14,043 nt of DNA from the NCBI GenBank assembly GCA_905373085.1, contig CAJPRR010000046.1, forward strand, positions 1 through 14,043, in the 5' to 3' direction. The notes beneath the pieces are model-generated. The model saw only the letters and a program-made list of their open reading frames with translations. It did no database searches and was not told where the DNA came from. This DNA is from an uncultured Selenomonas sp. (lineage in GTDB: Bacteria; Bacillota; Negativicutes; Selenomonadales; Selenomonadaceae). Within the stretch, counting starts at the first letter, position 1, and each line of letters begins with the position of its first letter. The position numbers and the translations under genes were made by a program. Shown one piece after another: positions 1 to 7,068 of this stretch.

Positions 1-4
1 CGGC

Positions 5-32
5 TTGACTTCTCGGGGCTTCATGGTAAAAT
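5..32 (+). promoter_or_regulatory. Sigma-A promoter for rsmD-coaD
   Basis: TTGACT at 5-10 and TAAAAT at 27-32 are separated by 16 bases, and a TG one base upstream of the -10 makes it an extended -10 (TGGTAAAAT). Transcription would begin near 39, about 26 bases before rsmD. Only five bases of context lie upstream. Confidence 0.6.
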
Positions 33-65
33 ATAAAAGGTTATCCTTGACTTAGAGGTGGGATT

Positions 66-638
66 ATGCGTATCATCACGGGCAAGGCGCGTGGCTGTCG
101 CCTGAAGACGCCCAAGGGTGAGGCGACGCGGCCGACGGCCGACCGCATCAAGGAATCGCTTTTCAACATCCTCGGGCGGCGCGTCGAAGCGGCGCACGTG
201 CTCGACCTCTTCGCGGGGACGGGGGCGCTCGGACTCGAGGCTTTGAGCCGCGGCGCGGCCTCAGCGCTCTTCGTCGACGAGAGGACGGCAGCTCTAATCG
301 AGGAGAATGCCGTGAAGACGCGGCTTTTGGGCCATGCCGAGATCGTGCGCACCGACGTTTTGCGTGTCCTGACGCAACTCGGCAAACAGGGACGCTCCTT
401 CGATTTGATTTTTTGCGATCCGCCATACCGACGGGGGCTTTGGGAGAAGGCTCTTTCCTCTGTGGATAGAGAAGGGCTGCTCGCGCCCGACGGCTGCATG
501 ATCGTGGAGCACGGCGCAGGGGAGGAAACGCTTCCCGCGCTCGAAAACCTTCGCTGCGTGCGTGAGAAGAGCTATGGAAAGACGACGCGGCTGCGCTTTT
601 TTTGCGTGGCCGCTGAAGAGCGAGGAGGCGAGTCTTGA
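66..638 (+). CDS. rsmD: 16S rRNA (guanine966-N2)-methyltransferase RsmD
   Basis: The 190-residue product is a class I SAM-dependent methyltransferase that in known homologues methylates G966 of 16S rRNA during 30S assembly. Motif I, DLFAGTGALGLEAL, is at residues 47-60, an acidic residue for SAM ribose binding follows in FVDE (69-72), and the catalytic DPPY motif is at 118-121. The N-terminal MRIITGKARG and the RPTxDRxKESLFNIL stretch (22-36) are family hallmarks. Length is normal for the family. The ATG at 66 follows AGAGGTGG (54-61). The stop overlaps the coaD start by one base, and the rsmD-coaD pair is a common arrangement in Firmicutes, so the two are probably co-translated. Confidence 0.95.
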   Translation: MRIITGKARGCRLKTPKGEATRPTADRIKESLFNILGRRVEAAHVLDLFAGTGALGLEALSRGAASALFVDERTAALIEENAVKTRLLGHAEIVRTDVLRVLTQLGKQGRSFDLIFCDPPYRRGLWEKALSSVDREGLLAPDGCMIVEHGAGEETLPALENLRCVREKSYGKTTRLRFFCVAAEERGGES

Positions 639-1126
639 TGATCAAGGCTGTATGCTCGGGAAGCTTCGACCCTGTGACGAACGGGCATGTCGATATTTTC
701 GAGCGCGCGAGCCGCATGTTTGACGAGCTTGTCGTGGGCGTTTTCCACAATATCCGAAAGACGCCGTTCTTTACGGTGGAGGAACGTGTTAAACTTCTTG
801 AAGAAGTGACGCGCCATATCCCGAACTTGCGCGTCGGCGCGTTTGCGGGACTCTTGCCCGAATATATGCGCGAGGTCGGCGCGACCGTCATCGTGCGCGG
901 CCTGCGCTCCGTCACGGACTATGAGTACGAGCAGAAGCAGGAGCAGATGCTCAAGTACATCGCGCCCGACATTGAGACGGTGTTCTTGCTCACCGATCCG
1001 CGCTATTCCTTCGTCAGCTCCTCGGGCGTGCGGGAAATTGCAAATTTTCATGGGCGCGTGACAGGACTTGTGCCCGAGTGTGTAGAATTAGCTATCAATA
1101 GGCGTTTTGAAGCTGCAGATCATTGA
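638..1126 (+). CDS. coaD: Phosphopantetheine adenylyltransferase CoaD
   Basis: The product transfers AMP from ATP to 4'-phosphopantetheine, giving dephospho-CoA, the penultimate step of coenzyme A synthesis in the cytosol. Counting from ATG 638 it has 162 residues, close to the usual 159-165. The nucleotidyltransferase TNGH motif is at 14-17 after GSFDP (8-12), RGLR at 87-90, and the second signature VSSSGVRE at 126-133 (ISSTxIR-like). A TTG at 635 would add one residue. ATG 638 is preferred because GAGGAGG at 622-628 lies nine bases upstream and the family usually starts M-x-K-A-V-x-x-GSFDP. It overlaps the rsmD stop (TGATG). Confidence 0.95.
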   Translation: MIKAVCSGSFDPVTNGHVDIFERASRMFDELVVGVFHNIRKTPFFTVEERVKLLEEVTRHIPNLRVGAFAGLLPEYMREVGATVIVRGLRSVTDYEYEQKQEQMLKYIAPDIETVFLLTDPRYSFVSSSGVREIANFHGRVTGLVPECVELAINRRFEAADH

Positions 1127-1187
1127 GGGACGAAGTTCCTTTCTTTTGATGTCATATCGAAATATTGAAAAGAAGGCGGGCAAAAAT

Positions 1188-1673
1188 ATGGCTGTAAAAA
1201 ATATTTTGGATTCCATAGAAAATCTTGTTGTCGAGTCGAGGCGCATGCCTTTGATGAACAAGAGCCTCATCGACGAGACGGATCTCATCCATCTCGTCGA
1301 TGAATTGCGCCGCGAGCTTCCCTTGGAGCTGCAAAAAGCGGAGCGCGTCATGCAGGAGCGACAGGAGATCCTCGATCGTGCGAACGATGAGGCGGGGGCG
1401 CTCATCGAAAAGGCGAAGAAGTATGCGGCGGAGCTTGTCGACAAGAATGAGATCGTCATGCAGGCGGAGGAAAAGGCCAAGGCGATCATGCAGCAGACGA
1501 AGGAGCAGGAGCGCGAGATCATGGAAAAGACCATGACGAATGCGAAACAGCTTCGAGACGACGCCGACCAGTATGCGAATCAGGTGTTCGACCATCTGCT
1601 CGGAAATCTCGGCAATGCGCTGCAGGTCGTGCAGCAGGCAAAGGACGATCTGAATCACGGCCCCAGAGGCTGA
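1188..1673 (+). CDS. Coiled-coil protein of unknown function (ATPase-subunit-like)
   Basis: The product is a 161-residue soluble protein. It has no signal peptide, membrane segment or nucleotide-binding motif. Residues 40-135 are almost all charged and small residues in heptad-like order (runs of E, K, Q, R, A), predicting a long coiled coil that resembles the stalk subunits of ATP synthases (AtpF/subunit H type). Proteins of this kind are often annotated simply as ATPase beside coaD in Firmicutes. I cannot assign a function. The start at 1188 is chosen because GGCGGG lies eight bases upstream; an in-frame ATG at 1107 would overlap coaD and has no clear ribosome site. It lies 61 bases after coaD and is followed by a terminator, so it is probably the last gene of the rsmD-coaD unit. 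Confidence 0.8.
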   Translation: MAVKNILDSIENLVVESRRMPLMNKSLIDETDLIHLVDELRRELPLELQKAERVMQERQEILDRANDEAGALIEKAKKYAAELVDKNEIVMQAEEKAKAIMQQTKEQEREIMEKTMTNAKQLRDDADQYANQVFDHLLGNLGNALQVVQQAKDDLNHGPRG

Positions 1674-1686
1674 CGGGCCAAGAAGG

Positions 1687-1713
1687 AGGCGCTGTGCGAG
1701 GCAGCGCCTTTTG
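1687..1713 (+). terminator. Intrinsic terminator after the coiled-coil gene
   Basis: AGGCGCTG (1687-1694) pairs perfectly with CAGCGCCT (1702-1709) around a seven-base loop and runs into TTTTGTCT. It separates the rsmD unit from the lar genes. Confidence 0.75.
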
Positions 1714-1742
1714 TCTGTGCGCCGGAGAAGGTTTAGCCCGTC

Positions 1743-2459
1743 ATGCGGGAGCTTTCTGCGCAGGAAGGCGCATGGGATGAGGTGAGATTGGTGGAACAGA
1801 AGGAGTTGGGCTTCGCCGCTGTCGATACGGGGCGCGAGAAGCGTCAAGGCTTTGCCGAGGTTGTCTACGGCGCGGGCAAGACGGCGGAGCAGATCGCAGA
1901 GATTTTGAAGACGCTGCTGGCTGAGAGCGAGGGCAACGTCATGGCGACGCGCGTCGACCGTGAGAAGGCGAGGACGGCGCTCGCCGCTTTGCCCGAGGCG
2001 CAATACGACGAGGTCTCGCGCATCGTTTACGTCGAGCGCAGGGTGCGCTGCGAGGATGCGGCGCACCGCATCCTCGTCGTCACGGCGGGCACGAGCGACA
2101 TCCCCGTCGCCGAGGAAGCGGCGCTGACGGCGCGGCTCATGGGCAACGACGTCCGAACGATCTACGATGTCGGCGTCGCGGGCATCCATCGCCTGCTCGC
2201 GCACAGAGAAGAGCTTATGGCGGCGAACGTCGTCATCGTCGTCGCCGGCATGGAGGGGGCGCTCGCGAGTGTCGTCGGCGGACTTGTCGCGCGGCCCGTC
2301 ATCGCCGTGCCGACGAGCGTGGGATATGGCGCGTCATTTCATGGGCTGACGGCGCTTCTTTCCATGCTCAATTCGTGCGCGGCAGGCGTCGCCGTCGTGA
2401 ATATCGACAACGGATTCGGTGCGGGAGCGATGGCGAGCCGCATCAATCAGACGAGGTGA
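1743..2459 (+). CDS. larB: LarB, pyridinium-3,5-biscarboxylic acid mononucleotide synthase
   Basis: LarB performs the first step of nickel-pincer nucleotide synthesis: it carboxylates the pyridinium ring of nicotinic acid adenine dinucleotide and cleaves the phosphoanhydride. The 238-residue product has the LarB N-terminal signature ELGFAAVDTGREKRQGFAEV (21-40) and a PurE-like C-terminal domain with TAGTSDIPVAEEA (114-126), AGMEGALASVVGG (168-180), PTSVGYGASFHG (190-201) and NIDNGFGAG (220-228). The N-terminus seems about ten residues shorter than usual LarBs, but an in-frame stop at 1734-1736 rules out a longer start. GGAGAAGG at 1724-1731 is the ribosome site. No convincing promoter is seen between the preceding terminator and the ATG. 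larC starts ten bases later. Confidence 0.93.
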   Translation: MRELSAQEGAWDEVRLVEQKELGFAAVDTGREKRQGFAEVVYGAGKTAEQIAEILKTLLAESEGNVMATRVDREKARTALAALPEAQYDEVSRIVYVERRVRCEDAAHRILVVTAGTSDIPVAEEAALTARLMGNDVRTIYDVGVAGIHRLLAHREELMAANVVIVVAGMEGALASVVGGLVARPVIAVPTSVGYGASFHGLTALLSMLNSCAAGVAVVNIDNGFGAGAMASRINQTR

Positions 2460-2468
2460 AGAGGTGAA

Positions 2469-3719
2469 ATGATGAGAGCCATATATTTGGACTGTTTTTC
2501 GGGCTTGAGCGGCAACATGCTGCTCGGCGCGTTCCTTGCAGCGGGCATGCCGCTGGAAACTTTGGAAGCGGAGCTGCGCCGTCTGCCAATCGCGCCGGAG
2601 TTCCGTTTGAAGGTCAGCTCCGTGAAGAAGAACGGCATCGCCGCGACGTATGTCGACGTTGGGCTTTTGGACGAAGCGCACGGGCATTGCTGCGGGCATG
2701 GGAACGAAGGGCGTCATGCACACGGACATGAACACAAGCATGAGCGCCATTGCCGTACGATGCGCGATGTGCGGGACATTCTGGAACGGTCGTCGCTTTC
2801 TGCGGAAGTCAAGGATACGAGCCTCAAGATCTTTGGCGCTCTCGCGCAGGCCGAGGGCAAGGTGCACGGCATGATGCCTGAGGATGTGCATTTCCACGAG
2901 GTCGGCGCCGTCGATTCCATCGTTGACATCGTGGGAACAGCGATCTGCCTCGACTATCTTGAAATCGAGAAGATCTTCGTTTCCCGCGTGAATACAGGGA
3001 GCGGCGCCGTGCGTACGCAGCACGGGCTCATGATGGTGCCGGCGCCGGCGACGGCGGAGCTTCTGCGCCTCTTCCCGACATACTGCGAAGGTGCAGCCAA
3101 GGAGCTGACTACGCCGACGGGCGCCGCCGTCCTCGCCGCACTTGCCGAATTCTCCGACCACGTGCCCGCCGATCTTCTGACGGAGTGCATCGCTTACGGT
3201 GCGGGCACGTGGGATACCGAACTGCCGAATGTCGTGCGGCTCTATATCGGCGAGTACAAGGGCGGCGGCAAGCGCGATCTTTCGCTCATCGAGACGAACA
3301 TCGACGACATGGACGCGCAGCTCTTCGGCTATGTGAGCGAGCGGCTCTTCGCTCTCGGTGCGCTCGACGTCTGGACGACGCCCATCTGCATGAAGAAGAA
3401 TCGTCCGGCGCACATGCTTTCCGTCCTCGTGGCGGAGGATGAGAAGGCGCAGTGCCTGTCGCTGCTCTTTTCCGAGACGACGAGCATCGGCATGCGCGTG
3501 CTGCACGTCGATGAGCGCGTCGAGGCCGTGCGCCATACGGCGCTCGTTGACACGCCGCACGGCAAGGTGCGCTGCAAGGTCAGCGCCTACGGCGGCAAGA
3601 TCGTCTCGCTCTCGCCCGAGTACGACGACTGCCGCGAGATCGCCATGCGCGAGGGCATTCCCTTGAAGCGCGTGCGTCAGGCAGCGCTCGACGATCTGCG
3701 CGAGCGGCTTGGCGAATGA
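2469..3719 (+). CDS. larC: LarC, nickel insertase of the nickel-pincer nucleotide cofactor
   Basis: LarC is the CTP-dependent enzyme that inserts nickel into the bis-thiocarboxylate pyridinium mononucleotide, completing the cofactor of lactate racemase and relatives. The 416-residue product begins YLDCFSGLSGNMLLGAF (6-22). A histidine-rich insert at 71-94 has about nine His and two Cys and is a likely nickel-loading stretch. Further motifs are EDVHFHEVGAVDSIVDIVG (138-156), PAPAT (191-195), TTPTGAA (214-220), ETNIDDM (275-281) and ETTSIG (336-341). N- and C-terminal parts are in one uninterrupted frame, unlike Lactobacillus plantarum, where larC1/larC2 are joined by programmed frameshifting. 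A second in-frame ATG is at 2472. GAGGTGA at 2453-2459 overlaps the larB stop. The stop overlaps the larE start (ATGA). Confidence 0.95.
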   Translation: MMRAIYLDCFSGLSGNMLLGAFLAAGMPLETLEAELRRLPIAPEFRLKVSSVKKNGIAATYVDVGLLDEAHGHCCGHGNEGRHAHGHEHKHERHCRTMRDVRDILERSSLSAEVKDTSLKIFGALAQAEGKVHGMMPEDVHFHEVGAVDSIVDIVGTAICLDYLEIEKIFVSRVNTGSGAVRTQHGLMMVPAPATAELLRLFPTYCEGAAKELTTPTGAAVLAALAEFSDHVPADLLTECIAYGAGTWDTELPNVVRLYIGEYKGGGKRDLSLIETNIDDMDAQLFGYVSERLFALGALDVWTTPICMKKNRPAHMLSVLVAEDEKAQCLSLLFSETTSIGMRVLHVDERVEAVRHTALVDTPHGKVRCKVSAYGGKIVSLSPEYDDCREIAMREGIPLKRVRQAALDDLRERLGE

Positions 3720-4534
3720 TGAAAAAGGAAAAAGAAGAAAAGCTCTTTTCGCTGCTGCAATCCTACGGCTCTGCCGCCGTCGCCCTGTCGGGCGGCGTCG
3801 ACAGCGCCGTTTTGCTCATGGCGGCGGTGCGCACGCTCGGTGCGAAAAACGTCGCCGCCGTCACCGCTGTGTCGGAGCTTCTGCCTGAAGGGGAACTGGA
3901 AGACGCAAAGCGCTGCGCTTCCCGTGCGGGCGTTCGTTTGACGCTCTTGCCGGCCAAAGACCTTGCTTCCTCCGATGTCGCAAGAAACGACGAGCGCCGC
4001 TGCTATTACTGCAAGAAGCGCCGCTTTGAAATGCTCGCCCTATGGGCGAAGGAACATGGCTTCGGGCGTGTTCTTGACGGCACGAACGCTGATGATGCGG
4101 GAGATTATCGCCCGGGACTGGCCGCGATCGAAGAGCTTGCTCCTTTCGTCGCCTCGCCTTTGAAGGAAGCGCGGTGGACGAAGCCCGACATCCGCGAGGC
4201 TGCGAAAGCGTGGGGCGTCCCCGTGTGGTCGAAGCCCGGCGCCGCCTGTCTCGCATCGCGCGTCGAGTACGGCGTCGAGCTGACAGGGGAACGTCTCCAT
4301 GCGGTAGAAGTCGCAGAGGATTCTTTGCGCCGCTATATTCGCGGACAGCTTCGCGTGCGCTGCCACGGCAAGCTCGCACGCATCGAGATCGAGCCGGCTG
4401 AGTTCGACGTCTTCTGGCAGCATAGGGAAGAATTGGAAAATGCCGTGCGCCGGGCAGGCTTCACCTATGTGACGCTTGACTTGCGCGGCTATCGCATGGG
4501 CAGTCAGAATGAAGGTCTGGATATGCAGCCGTAG
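3716..4534 (+). CDS. larE: LarE, ATP-dependent sulfur transferase
   Basis: LarE activates the carboxylates of the pyridinium mononucleotide with ATP and replaces them by thiocarboxylates. The 272-residue product has the PP-loop SGGVDS at 25-30, the LarE-type NDERRCYYCKKRRFE segment (91-105, with C96 and C99), the DGTNADD motif (121-127) and GAACLASR (175-182, C178). By position C178 probably matches the sacrificial Cys176 of L. plantarum LarE. The extra CxxC pair leaves open the cluster-dependent type in which three cysteines hold an iron-sulfur cluster; this is inference from memory of the family. The ATG at 3716 overlaps the larC stop, so translation is probably coupled; a second ATG at 3719 is possible. 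No larA follows. Confidence 0.93.
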   Translation: MMKKEKEEKLFSLLQSYGSAAVALSGGVDSAVLLMAAVRTLGAKNVAAVTAVSELLPEGELEDAKRCASRAGVRLTLLPAKDLASSDVARNDERRCYYCKKRRFEMLALWAKEHGFGRVLDGTNADDAGDYRPGLAAIEELAPFVASPLKEARWTKPDIREAAKAWGVPVWSKPGAACLASRVEYGVELTGERLHAVEVAEDSLRRYIRGQLRVRCHGKLARIEIEPAEFDVFWQHREELENAVRRAGFTYVTLDLRGYRMGSQNEGLDMQP

Positions 4535-4630
4535 GGAATGCATCGCGTCAAGCAGAGGGGCGCTCTTCTGCTGGATCTGTGGGATTTTTCGCTGATGACA
4601 GCGCCGTTTCTGGGACTTTGGAGGATGTTC
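4535..4630. other. Spacer after larE, no gene seen
   Basis: A weak hairpin (AGCAGA 4551-4556 with TCTGCT 4567-4572) and a short one (CGCTG 4590-4594 with CAGCG 4599-4603) are present, but neither is followed directly by a T run. I see no coding potential. One of the two may end lar transcription inefficiently. Confidence 0.3.
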
Positions 4631-4659
4631 TTGACAGGACATGGGAAAGAGCATACAAT
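4631..4659 (+). promoter_or_regulatory. Near-consensus sigma-A promoter for rny
   Basis: TTGACA at 4631-4636, a 17-base spacer, then TACAAT at 4654-4659. This is 11 of 12 matches to consensus with ideal spacing. Transcription would begin near 4666 and give an 85-base leader before rny. Confidence 0.8.
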
Positions 4660-4702
4660 AGGAAGGTATAGTTTTCAGCCACATACGAAAAATATATCAT
4701 AG

Positions 4703-4757
4703 AAGGAGGAGTCGGGGAGCAGTCTTGACGAATCCTGAACGACTTGGGAGGTGTTAG
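4703..4757 (+). promoter_or_regulatory. rny leader with strong ribosome site and 10-codon reading frame
   Basis: AAGGAGGAG (4703-4711) is the best ribosome site in the leader but no ATG follows it. A TTG at 4725 opens ten codons that end at TAG 4755-4757, just inside the rny start at 4751. A second site, GGGAGGTG (4746-4753), covers the GTG start itself. The arrangement could couple rny translation to a leader peptide. This is speculative; spacing from the ribosome site to TTG 4725 is 13 bases, which is long. Confidence 0.3.
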
Positions 4758-6295
4758 TTATCATTGAAATAATTTTGGCGGTCATCCTCTCGTTGGTCGC
4801 CGGCGCGGGCGGCGGTTATCTGCTGCGCAAGAGAGCCGCGGAGGCGCAGATCGGCTCTGCTGAAGATGAGGCGAGGCGGATCGTTGCCGAGGCGGAGGCC
4901 AAGGGCGAGTCCAGGAAAAAAGAGGCTCTGCTTGAGGCAAAGGAGGATATTCATCGGCTCCGCCAGGAGCTTGATCGCGATACAAAGGAACGGCGCAGCG
5001 AGCTGCAGCGGCAGGAACGCCGCATCGTGCAGAAGGAAGAGAATCTCGACCGCAAGCTCGATTCCCTGGAGAAGAAGGAAGAAGTCCTCCTGAGCAAGGA
5101 AGCGAAGATCGATCGCACGCGGGCGGCTGTCAATGAGCTTCGCGACAAGCAGAAGGAAGAGCTGGAGCGCATTTCGAGCCTGACGGCGGAGGAAGCGCGC
5201 ACGATGCTCCTGACGGAGGCGGAAGAGGATCTCAAGCTCGAGAAAGCTCTGATGATCAAGGAGTACGAGCAGCAGGCGAAGGACGAGGCGGACAAGCGCG
5301 CGCGCGACATCGTCTCGCTCGCCATCCAGCGCTGCGCTGCCGACCAGGTGGCGGAAACGACGGTTTCCGTCGTCTCGCTGCCGAACGACGAGATGAAGGG
5401 ACGCATCATTGGGCGTGAGGGGCGCAACATCCGCACGCTTGAGACGCTGACGGGCATCGACTTCATCATTGACGATACGCCCGAGGCGGTCATCCTCTCA
5501 GGCTTCGACCCGGTGCGCCGCGAAGTGGCTCGCATCGCACTGGAAAAGCTCGTCACGGACGGGCGCATCCATCCGGCGCGCATCGAAGAGATGGTCGAGA
5601 AGGCGAAGCGCGAGGTCGACCAGCGCATCAAGGAGGCGGGCGAACAGGCGACATTCGAGACGGGCGTGCACGGGCTTCATCCCGAGCTTGTGAAGCTCCT
5701 CGGACGTCTGCGCTACCGCACGAGCTACGGACAGAATGTGCTCAATCATTCGATCGAGGTCGCGCACCTCGCCGGCGTCATGGCGGCGGAGATCGGCGCC
5801 GACGTGATGCTCGCGAAACGCAGCGGGCTCCTGCACGACGTGGGCAAGGCGGTCGATCATGAGATCGAGGGGTCGCATGTGACGATCGGCGCGGATCTTG
5901 CGAAGAAGTACCGCGAGCACAAGGACGTGATCAACGCCATCAGCGCACATCACGGCGATGTGGAGCCGATGACGGTCGAAGCCGTGCTCGTCGCGGCGGC
6001 GGACGCCGTGTCGGCGGCGAGGCCGGGCGCACGCCGTGAGAGCCTGGAAGCGTACTTGAAGCGCCTGACGCGCCTCGAGGAGATCGCCGAGTCGTTCGAC
6101 GGGGTCGACAGCTGCTTCGCCATCCAGGCGGGACGCGAGGTGCGCGTGATGGTCAAGCCTGAGAAGGTTGACGATACGGCGTCGGTCGCGCTCGCGCACG
6201 ACATCGTGAAGAAGATTGAGTCGGAGCTGGAATATCCGGGGCAGATCAAGGCGACGATCATCCGCGAAACACGCGTTGTTGATTACGCCAAATAG
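4751..6295 (+). CDS. rny: Ribonuclease Y
   Basis: RNase Y is the membrane-anchored endoribonuclease that starts mRNA decay in many Firmicutes. The 514-residue product has one N-terminal membrane helix (about 3-24), a long charged coiled coil (about 30-185), a KH RNA-binding domain with GREG at 221-224 (about 205-270) and an HD phosphohydrolase domain with the HD pair at H362-D363 and NHSIEVAHLAG at 332-342. Length and order are typical (B. subtilis about 520). The start is taken as GTG 4751 because an in-frame stop at 4736-4738 forbids a longer form and this start gives the family-typical stretch before the membrane helix. However, GTG overlaps the only nearby Shine-Dalgarno sequence, so a rare ATC/ATT start at 4760 or 4763, or coupling, is possible. 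Confidence 0.95.
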   Translation: MLVIIEIILAVILSLVAGAGGGYLLRKRAAEAQIGSAEDEARRIVAEAEAKGESRKKEALLEAKEDIHRLRQELDRDTKERRSELQRQERRIVQKEENLDRKLDSLEKKEEVLLSKEAKIDRTRAAVNELRDKQKEELERISSLTAEEARTMLLTEAEEDLKLEKALMIKEYEQQAKDEADKRARDIVSLAIQRCAADQVAETTVSVVSLPNDEMKGRIIGREGRNIRTLETLTGIDFIIDDTPEAVILSGFDPVRREVARIALEKLVTDGRIHPARIEEMVEKAKREVDQRIKEAGEQATFETGVHGLHPELVKLLGRLRYRTSYGQNVLNHSIEVAHLAGVMAAEIGADVMLAKRSGLLHDVGKAVDHEIEGSHVTIGADLAKKYREHKDVINAISAHHGDVEPMTVEAVLVAAADAVSAARPGARRESLEAYLKRLTRLEEIAESFDGVDSCFAIQAGREVRVMVKPEKVDDTASVALAHDIVKKIESELEYPGQIKATIIRETRVVDYAK

Positions 6296-6304
6296 TTGTA
6301 TAAT
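6276..6304 (+). promoter_or_regulatory. Possible promoter in the 3' end of rny
   Basis: A perfect TATAAT at 6299-6304 stands 17 bases after TTGTTG (6276-6281), which matches the -35 consensus at only three positions. The predicted start, near 6311, falls inside the terminator hairpin that follows, so a transcript from here would soon meet it. Confidence 0.35.
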
Positions 6305-6306
6305 AG

Positions 6307-6344
6307 GGGTGTTGGGAGGAGGCTTCTCAGCACCCTTGATTTTT
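6307..6344 (+). terminator. Intrinsic terminator after rny
   Basis: GGGTGTTGGGA (6307-6317) pairs with TCTCAGCACCC (6325-6335) over 11 positions including two G-U pairs, with a seven-base loop, followed by TTGATTTTT. It starts 11 bases after the rny stop. Confidence 0.7.
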
Positions 6345-6400
6345 AGGAAGCGCGGCGCAAGGCGTGCTGCGGGCATTTTGGCTGTGATGAGGGAAACGAG

Positions 6401-6931
6401 GTGTTTGCTTTGGGCAGATTCATGACAAGCGCGAAGAAGCCGAACAAGGATGGGATCAACCTGTTGGTGTCCATTCTCGTCTGTTATCCGGAGATCGGCA
6501 TGGTCAGTTACGAGCCGGAGAAGGAGGCGCTTTACTTTTCCTTTACCTTGACGAAGGTTCCTCCTCGGCAGGAATTCGAGGAGACGGCGGCGTTTCTTGA
6601 GGAAAGCATCCTCACGTACCACGACCTTGAGGGCTTGATCCCGGGGGAGATTGATTTTTCCCTCGAAGGGCAGGGAAATACGGCGTTCTTTCGCGTCCTG
6701 CGCGATGTCCGCACGCTTTCCCGCGGCGAGATCGCCCTTCTGGCAGACCTCATGTACGAGCGCTTCGGCGACGCCCTCGTTTCCGATGAGACGCGCGACG
6801 CTTACGAGGAGGACAACTTCCTGCGCGAGGAGGCGATCGACCACATCATCGGCAGCCTCAAGGGCAGCCGCATGTCTGACCGCATGATCGGCATCCGCGA
6901 GGAAGGCCGCGTCATGGTGTTCAACAAGTAA
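6401..6931 (+). CDS. Conserved-looking protein of unknown function between rny and ymdB
   Basis: I do not recognise this family. The 176-residue product has no signal peptide and no clear membrane helix. It looks like a mixed alpha/beta cytosolic domain: INLLVSILVCYPEIGMVSYE (19-38), ALYFSFTLTK (43-52), an acidic helix, then FFRVLRDVRTLSRGEIALL. The acidic C-terminal part is followed by a basic SLKGSRMSDRM segment. Composition matches the neighbouring genes, arguing for a real gene. The start is uncertain: GTG 6401 has GAGGGA at 6389-6394, TTG 6410 has GAGGTG at 6398-6403, and ATG 6422 has no site. It sits between the rny terminator and its own terminator-like hairpin, so it may be monocistronic, though I see no strong promoter. 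Confidence 0.8.
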   Translation: MFALGRFMTSAKKPNKDGINLLVSILVCYPEIGMVSYEPEKEALYFSFTLTKVPPRQEFEETAAFLEESILTYHDLEGLIPGEIDFSLEGQGNTAFFRVLRDVRTLSRGEIALLADLMYERFGDALVSDETRDAYEEDNFLREEAIDHIIGSLKGSRMSDRMIGIREEGRVMVFNK

Positions 6932-6957
6932 GCAGTTCGGCAAAAGGAAATATGACG

Positions 6958-6986
6958 CAAGCGGCAGGAGTGCCGCTTGTCGTTTG
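6958..6986 (+). terminator. Hairpin, probable terminator after the unknown gene
   Basis: CAAGCGGCA (6958-6966) pairs perfectly with TGCCGCTTG (6971-6979) around GGAG, followed by the broken T tract TCGTTTG. It is a strong stem with a moderate T run. Confidence 0.55.
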
Positions 6987-7068
6987 TTGAAGGCGCGTGA
7001 GTACGAGAACGTGTCCACAGGTTCGTGCCCATGGTGAAGACTTTGGGCGCACGAGAGGTGGTTATGTT

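Noticed and set aside
163..915. 250-codon minus-strand frame opposite rsmD-coaD
   Set aside because: Low-complexity Arg/Ser/Ala product typical of the antisense frame of GC-rich genes.
5498..7018. 506-codon minus-strand frame opposite rny and the unknown gene
   Set aside because: Antisense of the well-supported RNase Y HD domain; His/Arg/Leu-rich with no recognisable motif and crosses the rny terminator.
7001..7030. Possible LexA-type box (GAAC ... GTTC) before ymdB
   Set aside because: The half-sites are about ten bases apart instead of the four in the Gram-positive SOS box.
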